From Saccopteryx bilineata (taxonomy: Eukaryota > Chordata > Mammalia > Chiroptera > Emballonuridae), in assembly GCF_036850765.1 (NCBI RefSeq), contig NC_089490.1:289088982-289152981 (forward strand): a stretch of 64,000 nucleotides of DNA, read 5' to 3'. Shown piece after piece: positions 45,837 through 58,459 of this stretch. Each line of letters opens with the position of its first letter. The first letter of the stretch is position 1. The position numbers and the translations under genes were made by a program. Under the pieces are notes generated by a model. The model had not been told where the DNA came from. It made no database searches and saw only the letters and a program-made list of their open reading frames with translations.

Positions 45837-46859
45837 GTATCTAATTCACCTAAGTTTACCAGATACTTATCAAACATAGATAACTAAGTATATTTATTAG
45901 TGGTGCTTTTAGAAATTATTTATGTTAGTGAATATAAGCTTAGTTTCTAGAGTTCCTCTATCAAAGAACTTGAGTACTTATTTATATGGATCATTTTGAG
46001 GATTAATGACAAACTTATATTGTAAACTCACACTGATTAGTAAATGGTCAATCATTGTATGGATACCACTAAACAATGCACTTAACTGAGAAATTAAATT
46101 TATATAAAATTTTTTAAAATGTAAAATTCTTTATACCAGAATCTCCTTATGCAATAATGAAGGTCATTGAGAATAAATCTACATAGAAGAAAACTATTTT
46201 CAGGATTTTTTTCCTTATAGGAGCCCACTAGAAAAACAGAACACTAGGCTGTGATTTCATGAACATGGAGAGCAAAATACCTGCAGATTATTAAAAGCTA
46301 TTTCTTTGTAATAAAACAATAGTAATGCTAAAATTCAAGTAAGCAAGTTTATATGCTTAAATTCTTAGTATTGTACTGAATTTTATAACTTTATTATTAG
46401 AGCAGGATCTTCAGACCCATCAAAGAACATGAAAAGCAGCAAAGCAATATAAGATATCATACCTATTGAATTAAATATAATTAGATATAACACTATTTTT
46501 ATAAATTTCTTTATATCAACTTTTGAATCAGTGATTATTCTCAACAAATTCACACATTCATAAAATTATAGTCCCCAGTATTATGCTGTTTTTGTTGTTG
46601 TAACAACAGGTATGCAATTTTTATAACATAGGACAAGTAACGTAAAACTGTAAGCTAATTTTAGTCAAAACGCATCATATTCAATAAAATTAAATTACTA
46701 TAAGCAATATGTTTAATATTGCCCATAAAACATTAAGTAACTACTGTGAACATTCTCTCAGAAAATGTTCATGTCATGATCTAACTGTTCTTCAGAGATC
46801 ATATAACTCAAATTCTCACTTATTTGCAGAACCTCATAGTTATCTGTGTCCCCACAAAA
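45837..46859. other. No recognisable feature
   Basis: About 1 kb of AT-rich DNA with no supported element. Confidence 0.42.
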
Positions 46860-46867
46860 ATTAAGAC

Positions 46868-47233
46868 CAGGGGGCCTCAAACTTTTTACACAGGGGGCCA
46901 GTTCACTGTCCCTCAGACTGTTGGAAGGCCAGACTATAAAAAAAAAACCTATGAACTAATCCCTATGTGGACTGCACATATCTTACTTTAAAGTAAAAAA
47001 AACAAAACAGGAACAAATACAATATTTAAAATAAAGAACAAGTAAATTTAAATCAACAAACTGACCAGTATTTCAATGGGAACTATGGGCCTGCTTTTGG
47101 TTAATGAGATGGTCAATGTGCTCCTCTCACTGACCACCAATGAAAGAGGTGCTCCTTCCGGAAGTGTGGCGGGGCCGAATAAATAGCCTCAGGGGCCGCA
47201 TGCGGCCTGCAGGCTGTAGTTTGGGAACCCCTG
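46868..47233 (+). mobile_element. OposCharlie-like hAT MITE, short form
   Basis: The left end 'cagggggcctcaaacttttt' and the right end 'gtagtttgggaacccctg' are hAT TIRs. A perfect 8-bp TSD 'attaagac' lies at 46860-46867 and 47234-47241. The body (366 bp) is the reverse complement of parts of the element at 62168, and lacks about 170 bp present there. No transposase frame. The strand is set arbitrarily. The resemblance to OC1 is from memory. Confidence 0.9.
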
Positions 47234-47241
47234 ATTAAGAC

Positions 47242-47908
47242 CAAAAGCTGTACTCATTTGTACTCCCAACAGAGGGTATTGTACAGACTTGTTACTCAGA
47301 ATATGCATACTGAATAAAGAACACCCTACTCAATGCCAGTTCCAGCCAGACACAATTTTAAACATCAACCATTTAACAAGTTAAAAAGGAGAAAAGTTCT
47401 ACTGTACTGTTAGATCTCTGGTAGCTACTAGAAATATAAAAAAGATAATACAGACTATCTTCAAATTTAGACTTTTTTCTGGATGGTAAACAGACCACAT
47501 AAACATCCATAGTATGATAGGACCCAAAATAGCTATATGTGCACATTATGAAGGTACTCTGTTGGATTTAATACTTTCAGGCATGGGGATGAAATTTAAG
47601 GGGGAAAAAACAATATCTAAACCCTACTACCAGTTAGGTGTATATTTTACTTCTTTTTAATAATAAATAATAATAATATTTCTCACATTGAGAGAGCAGC
47701 TCGTCAATAGTATGTGCATCTATACAACTGATCAAATCTTGATATAGATTACACATTAAATAATCAATAGTTTTCTTCACCTTATCAATTTTGAAGTGGG
47801 TTGGGTTTAAAAATAGAAATTCTGACCTAAAAATAAAAGTTCTTAACTAAGTGGCATCTGAATACTGCTGGCTGATGCAAACACTAATTTGTGAGTGTGG
47901 CAAATAAG
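47242..47908. other. No recognisable feature
   Basis: Unique-looking DNA. (AAT)n-like low complexity at about 47658-47680. Confidence 0.42.
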
Positions 47909-47921
47909 ATATTGAATTATG

Positions 47922-48826
47922 TGAAGTGATATCTCATTGTGGTTTTAATTTGCATGTCTCTAATGATTAGTGTTGAACATTTTTTCATCTGTCTATTGGC
48001 CATCTGCATGTCCTCTTTGGAGAAGTTTCTATTCATTTCTTTTGCCCATTTTTTCATTGGATTGTTTGTCTTCCAGTTATTGAGATATCACCTCACACCA
48101 GTCAGAATGGCTTTCATCAACAAAAAACACAGAATAAGTGCTGGAGAGGATGTGGAGAAAAGGGAACCCTCCCGCACTGCTGGTGGGAATGCAGACTGGT
48201 GCAGCCACTGTAGAAAACAGTATGGAGATTCTCAAAAAATTAAAAATTGAACTGCCTTATGGCCCAGCTATCCCACTTTTAGGAATATACCCTAAGAATA
48301 CCATAGCACTGTTTCAAAAAGAGAAATGCACCTCCATGTTTATGGCAGCATTGTTCACAATAGCAAAGATCTGGAAATAGCCCAAGCATCCATAAGTGGA
48401 TAAGTGGATTAAAAAGCTTTGGTACATATATACTATGGAATACTACTCAGCCATAAGAAATGATGACAACGGATCATTTACAACAACATGGATGGACCTT
48501 GATAACATTATACTGAGTGAAATAAGTAAATCACAAAAAACTAAGAACTATATAATTTCATACATAGATGGGACATAAAAATGAGACTCAGAGACATGGA
48601 CAAGAATGTGATGGTTACCGTGGTGGGGGGAGGGGAGAAAGGAGAGGGAGGGGTGGGGGGAGGGGAGGGGCACAAAGAAAAGCAGATAGAAGGTGACAGA
48701 AGACAATTTGACTTTGGATGAGGGGTATGAAACATAATCAAATGTCAAAATAACATGGAGGTGTTTTCTCTGAACATATGTACCCTGATTTATCAATGTC
48801 ACCTCCTTAAAATTAATATAAAAAAT
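47922..48826 (+). mobile_element. 5'-truncated L1 with inverted 5' end (twin priming)
   Basis: 47922-48083 is L1 ORF2 in minus orientation ('ggttttaatttgcatgtctc', 'tggccatctgcatgtcctct'). From 48084 the same L1 continues in plus orientation ('gagatatcacctcacaccag', 'CGMWRKG'-region, '[13 protein letters not shown]'-like block, 'MEYYSAIRNDDN'). A G-rich 3' UTR (48620-48670) and an A-rich end follow. A perfect 13-bp TSD 'atattgaattatg' lies at 47909-47921 and 48827-48839, proving a single insertion. Frames are broken and it is non-functional. Confidence 0.94.
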
Positions 48827-48839
48827 ATATTGAATTATG

Positions 48840-49366
48840 GATTGTTGTATTGATGCTTCTGACTCTGTCCCTTCATAGATGCCAGGGCCAGAAGTTCAGA
48901 CATCTGTCTCATGCTAAGCTCCTCAGGAACTGGGAAAACAATAGCAATACACAGATGAGAACTGAGGGCAGATTAAAGAGGATCCTGTTGCTGTGATGTC
49001 TAATGCTCTCCTTCTCTCCCTTCCAGAGGCTGATGGTAACACTCTTCTTCCCTGCCAGCAAACACATTTGCACTATTGTTTCTCCAGTTAGCCACAATAA
49101 CTGGGTGTTATGTTGACCTCTGAACAAATCATAATAGAGACTAGTTGAGGAAAAACTTTCAATATGCCAAAATTTATTATACAAAAAAATTAAATGTGTT
49201 TTTTAGGTGATAAACTTTTAGAGTATATATAAACAACTTTTATGCATTTTCTTGTGAGTGCTTTCATCAATTAAACATTGTAAAATAGCTTAATAACTAC
49301 AGATATAATAACCTTAATGACATTATGAACTAATAAAAGGATACAATTTGCCAAAATTAAGATTTA
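48840..49366. other. No recognisable feature
   Basis: Somewhat GC-richer than the surroundings at 48860-49100. No family recognised. Confidence 0.42.
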
Positions 49367-49716
49367 CAGTGGTCCCTCATCTGTCATGGGGTTAGATTCC
49401 AGAATCTCCCACAATAGGCAAAATCCACAAAGTAGAGACCTTATATTAATTTTATTATTTATATATATTTAAGGCTTTATAAATTTCCCCTATGCTCTTA
49501 TAAAACTTTCCCACCCTTTAATTAACTTCTCCCACACTTACTTTGCCTATTTTACCACAAAGCAATGAAACTAATAAATATATAAAAATACCTATATACC
49601 ACAAAATTCCGTGATATAGCAAAAAATCTGTGATACAAAATTAGATATATACAATTTAAAAATCTGCAAGCAGTGAGACTATGAAAAATAAACCACAATG
49701 AGCCATGAAACGACTG
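49367..49716 (+). mobile_element. Tigger-like (pogo) MITE
   Basis: The start 'cagtggtccctcatctgtca' is the Tigger/pogo terminal motif. The right end 'gccatgaaacgactg' is a decayed inverted copy. TA flanks both sides (49365-49366, 49717-49718). About 350 bp with an AT-rich interior and no transposase, hence non-autonomous and old. Confidence 0.75.
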
Positions 49717-49718
49717 TA

Positions 49719-50541
49719 CTCTCCACCTCGATGAATTATATGAATCAATGATTCATAAGGAATAAATTAATGACAAATAAAACTTTACTTTTATCCTCCG
49801 AAATCATTCAAAACATGTCCATTTCAGGTGGTGTTGAAAGAAGGTACAAAAATTAAACCAGAAAACAACCCTTTTAAGTCACCTTAAAAACCGTTGTATC
49901 ATTACTTTGTGAAAAAAAAGAGGCAATGTCATATAATTAAAAACCAAAAATATTTTCCTTTAAACTAGATATTTTAAAAACAGAAGGAAACAATAATAAA
50001 CAATATAAAAAGTATATTTTATTATTTTCAGTAGTTAAGAATTTCAAATGCTAAGAGGAATTAGAATTCTTTTCGCCTCACCATGCAGCATTAAATGTTT
50101 ATTCTCTCTTGACTTCTTGTTGATTAGCCATTACTTCAAGCACATTTAAGACATGAGATACAAAGTTCTATATTCCTTGATGTAACTACATTAAATGAAT
50201 CCATTATTTTATATTACACAGACATTTTCCATTAAATTAAAAAATCAATATATCTCTGTTAAACTTCAAAGTTTATGGAAGTGCATTTGAGGTTATCCAT
50301 AGGGCAATCAACAAGGCATATTCACAGTAATTGCCATTTATATGTTGCAATGAAAATCCATAATTACACTGCCTTAAAATATATTCCTCTAGGCATACTG
50401 AAAGCATATGACAATAATTTACTTCCTAAGTGAATAAAATGATGTTATCAGTCTTATAACCAAACACAGTCAGGTAAATGGTAGGAAATTAGAAGAAAAT
50501 ATGTTTATTTTGAAAATAAAATTGGAAAATAAGTGAATCAG

Positions 50542-50584
<43 letters not shown>

Positions 50585-51405
50585 TCTCACCAGTTAAAAT
50601 CTCACATTTATGGCAAAAGAATCAGGAATTTCACATTTTCACATGCAACAGAAAATCTCCTTTTCTCTCATTCTCTAAAAGGAAATATATTTTGAAGAAA
50701 TTTAATGTTCTATCTCTCCCAAAATAATATAATAATATGAATGACTTAAATTTTAGAATTGCCATCTCAAAGACTTTCAATTAGGAAAAAAAAAAGATGT
50801 GTGACCAGGGGTCAGTTTTTATGTAGAATATCTACCATACTAAATTTCTACTGATATATTAATTGGTACTTTCTGTTCATAGTGACAGTATTGCTTTTGG
50901 CATAGGACTGTTCTTTCATGCAAATTATCTACATGGCAAAAAAAAAAATCCAAAGAATAGATCATTTAATTAAAATTTCAGTTGAATTGATGCCTTTAAT
51001 AATTTACAATCATGAAATTATATGAAGTATAAATCCTTTGACCTCTACTCCTTAATTATTCCAGATGGTAATATATTTTCTAGATGTTACTATCTAGAAG
51101 ACATTGCATAAAGATTTGACTAGACATATCCAATTAACATATAAGAATGAAAATGTGAGAAATTACTCCTGTTCATTAAACTGTTAATATTAAAAAATAC
51201 ACACATTGATTTTAGTTTATCCTGTAGAGATGTAATCTGCCAGATCTTGTCTCTATAGGTTCTAAGCATTCACTGTCTCATTAGTTGAATGTACTGAACA
51301 TTGAACTAGAAGACAAGTTCCTTGTAGAGCAGACAATAAGTAGGAACAACATTATTCTATAATAAGGTCTTCTTAGAAGTATAAACTTAGAAGTATACCT
51401 TATTT
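49719..51405. other. No recognisable feature apart from a microsatellite
   Basis: AT-rich DNA. No repeat family or exon supported. Confidence 0.42.
50545..50581 (+). repeat. (TG)n microsatellite
   Basis: About 18 uninterrupted TG units. Confidence 0.98.
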
Positions 51406-51760
51406 GGCCTTGGCTGGTTGGCTCAATGGTAAAGCATTGTCCAATATGTGGATGTCCTGGTTTCTATTCCCGGTCAGGTACACTGGAGAAGTGACCATAT
51501 GCTCTCTTCCCCTCTAATTTCTCTCTCTCTTCCCCTCCCACAGCCATGGCTAAATTGGTTTGAGCACGTTAGCCTGGGCACTGAAGATGCTCCATGAAGC
51601 CACCACCTCAGGCTCTAGAAATAGCTCAGTTGCAAGTATGGCACCAGGTGGGCAGAGCATTGGCTCCAGACAGGAGTTATCGGTTGGAACCCGGTCGAGG
51701 TGCATGTGGGAGTTTGTCTCCCTATCTCTCCTCCTCTCAGTTGGAAAAGAAGAAAAAAAA
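51406..51760 (+). mobile_element. tRNA-derived SINE, family B (older copy)
   Basis: Head 'ggccttggctggttggctca', B-box-like 'ggtttctattcccggtcagg', CT tract, diverged middle, A-rich tail to about 51760. The sequence 'agaagtatac' occurs on both flanks (about 51389 and 51761), consistent with an imperfect TSD. Confidence 0.9.
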
Positions 51761-51829
51761 AAGAAGTATACTCAATTTATAGCAAGTGGGAGGCAACACA
51801 TAATGTTTAGCTGCAGGCCTGAACAAACC

Positions 51830-52000
51830 TGAATATGTCACCTCATTTACTAACTGTGTGACTTGAGTAAATATTGAATATTTCTCTATTTTCTTAACTC
51901 TAAAATACAGTAATTTTAAACATCTCATATGATTGTGGTAATGTAACAAATGAAAAACAGTAACAGCATTTAACATACTTACTGAGTGCTAAAAAAGTCT
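51830..52000 (+). repeat. MIR remnant
   Basis: 'ttactaactgtgtgacttga', 'taaatattgaatatttctct' and 'aactctaaaatacagtaatt' follow the MIR core ('tagctgtgtgaccttgggca... ctgtaaaatgggg'). Confidence 0.68.
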
Positions 52001-52959
52001 TGCATCTTTTTTTATTGAGTAATTATTGTTGCTATCTTTGCTATTATTGCTGTTATTGTTGATGTTGTTAGTAATTTATTGTGCCTTCTCTTTTGATTAT
52101 CCAGAAATCACAGTTAGACATCAAGTCAAGTGTTATTTCTCCATGTAAAAGGCAAAACAACCGCTCAGAGTACTTTGATGGCTCTCAGGAAGAACACAAG
52201 GCTGGAAAATGGTAGAGTTTAAAATAAAATCTAGTTGTTTAATTCTGTGTTTAAATCTCTTTCAATAACTATATATGAACCATGTGATAACATGTGTCTT
52301 TGACAACCATATTTTAGGTTATGTGAATTACTGTGTTGGCTGATTCAGCTATTCCTTCAAAACACATTTAGGACAGCCACTTAGAGCCCTTTTGAATGAA
52401 ATAGGGTGTACTGCTCACTCTTTATCTACATTCTTATTCAAATCTCCTTTTCTCATCTATTTCTGGAATGGACCCTTCAATGACCCTCACCCACTCCACC
52501 CCTGAAAAGTTTCATCTTGAGATCACATCACAATACATATAGTATACACCAAAGGCCATATATCTACTTCAATTCACAGATATTTTAATACTCATCTGTG
52601 AGAAGCATAACTAGTTTACATTCATTAAACTTTTAAAAATGGATTTTTAAAATTCTGAAGTTGATATTTGTAACATGTGCAGGTATATACTTATGGGCTG
52701 CACACTCAGGAAGAAGGTATCTGGGAATGTTAGTAGTTTTAAATAATTACCTCTTGATTAAACTGCTTGAGGTATTTCTAAAACAGACAATCTCTAAAAT
52801 TATACTTTAACACAAGAGTGCTATGAATCATACATTTGCAACACCAATAACTGTTAAGCAAAGTGATTAATCCCTTAGCTATCTATTTATGTAAAAGAAA
52901 TACAGAGTATGAATATTATATAATATATTGCATGTAAAATATATAATGACATATAGATT
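52001..52959. other. No recognisable feature
   Basis: Unique-looking AT-rich DNA. No supported element. Confidence 0.42.
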
Positions 52960-53290
52960 TTCTTTCTTATTCAAAATGTCATGTTTTAACAATGAGCATG
53001 AAATCATTAAGTTCATTTTTAATTGTATTTCATTTCCTTGTAACCCAAGAAAAAGCATCTGATAGTGTAAAACCAGTTTGAAATGTTGCATGCCTGAGTC
53101 ACATTTTCTCAGGTAATTAGTGGAGCTCATTAACTGCGGGTGAAACGGGAACTGCAGAATGGTGAGCTGTCACATTCCTTTCGCATTAATGAATTTAAGA
53201 AGTCATTTCAGGCATGCTGAATATTTAGTAACTTGTGAGTGTTTTAAACTAAATATGGACTTCAACTTTTTAAATTATCAGACAAATTCT
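52960..53290. other. Candidate conserved non-coding element
   Basis: This is a unique-looking, microsatellite-free block dense in homeodomain and AP-1-like words. At 53085-53215 I see 'tgagtca', 'ggtaattagtgg', 'ctcattaactgc', 'gcattaatgaattt' and a repeated 'aggcatgc'/'gcatgcctg'. No ORF runs through it. Its complexity differs from the decayed flanks. Conservation itself cannot be seen from one sequence. Confidence 0.3.
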
Positions 53291-54224
53291 GTACATTACC
53301 CTTCCAAAGACGTCATAAAGCACAGGATACTTTCCAAAAATGATGCTAAATATAATAAGCTTTGAAACACTGCAATTGCTTTAGATTTTGAGATATGATA
53401 ATTTCTTATGCTAGGTTTTTATTCTGATTTATAGATAGAATTAGGAGAGGAGGTGTTTGTTTTAGATAAACTTTGTGTAAGTTTATTCCTAATGTATATT
53501 TCACTATAGAAAGGAGGGCAGAGCTTACTTATAACAGTTCTTTTATTTTGGTTTCTGTATTTGACAGTATGACATGAAATCTATCAAACAATAAAAATAT
53601 TCTCCAAACATACATTCATGGACACATAAATCAAACTACAAACTCTACAGTGTTAAGAAAATATGAATCTCTTTACTCAGTAATGGAATCACCTTGAATT
53701 CCTTAAATCAATAGTTCACTGAACTTAAAGAACAATTTTCAAGCACTGGCACATATATAATCGGGTTTATGCAGTGAGCTAGATAGAACTTGTTCGATGT
53801 GAGAACTGAGTCTACCTGTTACAATAAAAATGTCTACAATACAGACTCGTTAAGCACAAGATAATTCTAAATGTCAAAACTTCAGCAATGTGTGTTATTA
53901 CATCAATATTTATGGACATCATCTAGATACTTAAAATTTTTGGAAGAAATAAATGAAGAGTTTGGTAAAACTTAAAAAAACCTTATAAATAATATTCATT
54001 GCACTTCAAGTTAAGCAAGCCTTATAATGTATGTATGACTTTTATACATTACAGTAAAAGATCGACAGAATACAACTTTCCAAACTTATATGGAACACAG
54101 CAGAGATTTTATTCATAATTGTAGGTGGACATCTGCAGCCATTCAGAATTCAGATTATTCTAGAACCTCATAGGAAACTTTGTAAACCATTTGCAGGTCT
54201 AACTTCATAGAAACATTATATTTT
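53291..54224. other. No recognisable feature
   Basis: AT-rich DNA. Confidence 0.42.
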
Positions 54225-54640
54225 CTGTTTACTTTTAAGTATAGTTGATATATAATAGTTTATTAGTTTCAGGTTTACAATATAGTGGTGACTCAACATA
54301 TATATTCCCTATAGTGTGATTACCTAATTAAGTCTAGTAATAACCTGTCCCTGTGCAAACTTATCACAATATCATTGACTATATTCCTCTTCTCCTTTTC
54401 AGCCACCCTTATAATCCCCCCCATTCCCTCAAACAACAGTCTGATCTCTGTTTCCATGAATCTGTTTTTTTGTTTTGTTTTGTTTGGTCTTTGGTTTTTT
54501 TAAAGTTAACATATAAGTGAAACCATATGGTATTTGTCTTTTTTTGTCTGACTTATTTTTATTTAGTATACTACTACTCTCTTCAGACTGCAATAAATTT
54601 TTTATTGTCTTTTATTCAATTCCATGTTGATTTAATTCCA
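54225..54640 (-). repeat. Old L1 3' UTR, antisense
   Basis: 'tatagttgatatataatagt', 'ttagtttcaggtttacaata', 'caatatcattgactatattc' and 'taagtgaaaccatatggtat' are in the order of a reverse-complemented L1MA/MB-type 3' UTR. Confidence 0.78.
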
Positions 54641-54689
54641 ATTAAATTAATTTTATTTAATTCCATATTCTTGCTGATAACCTAATCTA

Positions 54690-55250
54690 TTGTTTTCTGA
54701 GCCATGGTGAGGCTGCCATTTCTTCAACAAACAGCACTTATTGGAAATTAAACCTCTACTAATGTATTATAATTATTACTGGAGGGTGATTTGCTGCTCC
54801 GGCAGGGAGTCTCAGCCAGTGTGAAGGTAACGTTTCTTCCAGGGTACTGTTAATATTTCTTCTTCGCTGAAATCCCACATAATGGATCTTGCCTAAGGCT
54901 GATTAATGATTTCAGGGATGGAACAGTGATTTGTAGCTAAATCAGTCCTCACTGGAGAGATTCAGGGTTATTTCAGTCAATAATGTTAAATAAGTGTAAA
55001 CAGTAACTTCAGTTACTGCACATGTAATCTAGTAGGTAAGAAAGAGAGAGGCAATAAGAGAAAGAAAATAATGGTAATCCTGCTGTCTGTGCATTTTATT
55101 TACACTTATAACAGATACAGGGGAGAAACACACTGCAGTGTCATCAAACCCATGGAATTAACTTCTCTGCAACACATTTTCTGCATTGGAAAAGCAATTT
55201 CCCAAACAAGTAAGAGCAAATTGAGCTAAGTGCCTAAAATAAATCAGCAT
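54690..55250. other. Unique block, possible conserved non-coding DNA
   Basis: No repeat signature or ORF. It has mixed composition with words such as 'ggctgattaatgatttcagg' and 'gctaaatcagtcctcactgg' between old L1 sequence and AT-rich DNA. Function is speculative. Confidence 0.25.
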
Positions 55251-56415
55251 CTTCCCCCACTTCTTTAGTTTATACCACCCTCCTTGCTAAAGAAGAAATT
55301 GGACAAATAACCTGGAATTAAACGTGTGCAGGACAGAATTTAACTAGCAAAAAATATTTCCTTTGGGATGATACCCTAAAAACATACAGGGTTCCAGCAT
55401 TACTCAAGCTATCCAAACTCTAGGGATTCCACCTTCAGAAACAATGCAGGGCATCTAGCCACAGGAAATGACCTTGAGATAGTTCTTTGCCTTACGGCCT
55501 ACAAGAGGAATGTATAGAGTCAGTACTCTCTAGCCTCTCAATTTAATCCTTCTTTGTTAACGTGAAGTCAATATCAATAAAAGGCAGTAATACCACTGCA
55601 GTTAAAGACAATGTTGTGGGCTTTAATGTGTATCTTCCAACATGAATTTCATAATGGTACTGCTTCCCATTGTTCCAATGATTTCTAAATAGAAAGCAAG
55701 AAAACTTACAAACATTCTGATATGTACTGTTTGTCTAAGGTTCCTGGTTCTTGACTAGCAAAATTAAGTAATAAGAACTGAGTCAAAATAACATAGCAAG
55801 AGGAAGAGGAAATACTTGTGAGTGAAAAGCAGTAGGCCTAGACATATACTCATTGTGAGCAGTCACTAGAGTGAAGTGAACATAAGAACTGTTGGCTTTA
55901 CTAAATAATATAATTCTAGGTTAAACATAAAATATGGGCCACAATTTGTTTATTACGTTTTCAAATGCCTGGAAGAATCTTGACTTAATATCTTAAAGAA
56001 TGCCAGTGCATTTATAATATGAAAAAGTTTCCTCTGTTATTGAAAAAATATATATAAAAAGCTACAAAAATTGGTATTTTGCTTCTAAGACTATATCTGA
56101 GATTTCTTTCAATTTTGAATTCTACAAACACTACACAGCCCATACACATATTTGTGTGTCAAAATGTACACATCATGCATCAATGGCTTTTAACCTTCAA
56201 TTAAAATCACTACCAAACTATATCTTACTCTTACTTCAAATCAATATAAAACCATATTTCTCAATTAACATTAGAAAGAAAATGAGTGTCTTTTATAAAT
56301 TCAAAAAGTCAAATGTTAAATTAATTTTGCCCAGGGAAAGTTTATACCTTCAATGCTAATATAGGATTTTAGTGTACCTTTTATCTAGTTATTACAGTTA
56401 AACTTCTTGTATTCA
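55251..56415. other. No recognisable feature
   Basis: Unique-looking AT-rich DNA. Confidence 0.42.
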
Positions 56416-56430
56416 TATGCTGTTATTTTT

Positions 56431-56631
56431 TTTAATTTATTGATTATTTTCAAGAAGACAGAGAGAGGAAGGAAGACAGAGAGACAAGAATTCAGTTATT
56501 GTTCCACTTAGTTATGCCTTAGTTATGCATTCATGGTTGCTTCCTGTAAGTTCCCTGACTGGGGATCAAACCTGCAACATTGGTGTTTTGGAATAATGCT
56601 CTAACCAATTGAACTAACCATCCAGGGCCTC
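56431..56631 (-). mobile_element. tRNA-derived SINE, VES-like
   Basis: The minus-strand head 'ggccctggatggttagttca' has an A-box 'ttggttagagc', B-box 'ggtttgatccccagtcaggg', a short body and 'aataatcaataaa' before the tail. It differs from A, B and C in its body and resembles the bat VES SINE. A 15-bp TSD 'tatgctgttattttt' lies at 56416-56430 and 56632-56646. Confidence 0.9.
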
Positions 56632-56642
56632 TATGCTGTTAT

Positions 56643-57875
56643 TTTTAAATAGCTTAATTAAATATAATGCACATAACAAACATTTCACTCATTTAAAATG
56701 TACAATTTTATAGATTTCACAAATTCGTAGAGTTGTAAAACCATCATTCAATTTCAGAACATATCCATCAACAAAATAAAAATAGATGCTCATTAGCAGT
56801 CACTCCTTATCCCTACACTCTACACTCAGTTACTAGGACTATAAATTTATTTTCTGTTCATATAAATTTACTATTCTGAGTAGTTCATATCAGTGAAATC
56901 ATATAATATGTGGTCCTTTGTGACTTATTTTACTTAGTGTATTTTCAAGCTAAATCCTTGTAGACTGCATGCCTCAGTATTCATTCCCTTATAGTGTCAA
57001 ATTATATTCCACTGTATGAATACAACATATTCTTTTGTTCATCCATTCATTGTTGGGCATTAGGTTGTTGACACTCCAGGAATATTAGGAATACAGTTAT
57101 GAACAATTTCAAAGTAGTTTTTGGTGGACATATATTTGATTTATCTTTAGAATATATAGGACTAGAATCACATCATCATTTGGTAACACTATATTTAGCA
57201 TTTTTAGAAGCTATGAGACTATTTCCAAACCTAGTATATTTCTTTGTATTCCCATAAGCAATATAAGAGAATTCCAGTTTTTTGAACTTCACAAAACACT
57301 TTCTATTATAGCCAACCTAGTGGGTCAGAAATGCTATCTCATAACTTTGATTTGAATATCCTTAATGACTAATAATGTTATTGTTTTACATGTGATTATT
57401 GGGCATTTGTATATCTTCTTTGAATCCTATGTCTATTTTTAAACTTAGATTTTGTCATTTTATTATTAAATTATAAGAATTATTTTCATATTCTGCATAT
57501 ACTTTTTTATATATTTGGCTTAAAATATTTCCCTTATACTGTGAGTTGTTTTTCACTTTCTTGATAGCATTCTTTGATACACGAATATTTTTAATTCTTA
57601 TAAATTTCAATTTGCCAAAGTTTTTTTTAATTTCTTCTTTTAGTATCATGTCTAAAAAGTCTTTGCCTAACCTAAGGTCATGAAGATTCATTCCTATATT
57701 CTCTTTTATGAGCTTTATGATATAGAGCTCTTACATTTTGGCCTATAATTCATTATAAATTAGTTTCTTTCGGGTGTCTTGAGAAAGAGTACAACTTCAT
57801 ATGTTGCCTGTGGGTGTCCAGTTATGCCAGCACCATTTTTTGAAGGGTCTATTTAGCATGGTTTTTAATACTGAG
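56643..57875 (-). repeat. Old L1 (L1ME-type) ORF2 C-terminal half and 3' UTR, antisense
   Basis: 'tcatttaaaatgtacaattt', 'ttagcagtcactccttatcc', 'tcatataatatgtggtcctt', 'gttcatccattcattgttgg', 'aaggtcatgaagattcattc' and 'gtccagttatgccagcacca' follow a reverse-complemented L1ME for about 1.2 kb. All frames are closed. Confidence 0.82.
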
Positions 57876-58040
57876 TGAGATACTTGCCTATTCTAAGCTT
57901 CAGTGTATTCATTAGTAAGACGGGGAAGGCAGATATAAGTACCTAATTTACTGAGCTATTTTCAGAATTCAAATCATGAATACACACAAACAAATCTAAT
58001 ATCATATTTAACACATAGTACTTGCATTTTAGCTCTTAAT
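57876..58040 (+). repeat. MIR-like remnant
   Basis: 'ctaagcttcagtgtattcat' followed by 'tagtaagacggggaaggcag' and 'taacacatagtacttgc' follows the MIR core and 3' part. Confidence 0.58.
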
Positions 58041-58459
58041 ACATCTTCATGAGGTATCTTCAATTATTTCTGTTTCCTGTAGTATTTCCTAACCATCAAC
58101 TGCTTTATTTTATTTTTAAAATGCTCTCTTTTTTCCTCCCCTTTACCCCTGCTAAATAAATAAACAAACAGGCAGATAGATAGCTAAATAAAAAAAGAAA
58201 GAAAAGTTTGTCTATATGACTTTTTCAGCTATCTCTTAGGAAATATCTGATGAGGTGACCCATAATGTAAAATACAGAATGATTAAAAACAAGTATGTAT
58301 AATTGAATTATATTGCTTTCATACAGATAAAAATATATTACCCTAACATTTATTAACTTTATTTGTGCATTAAAGTTTCTTTAACTATAAGTGCCTTCTA
58401 CTTGGTATAATAAGAAAGTTATTTGGTCTCTATCCTTATTGATGGCACAGAGCTCATAA
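58041..58459. other. No recognisable feature
   Basis: AT-rich DNA. Confidence 0.42.
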
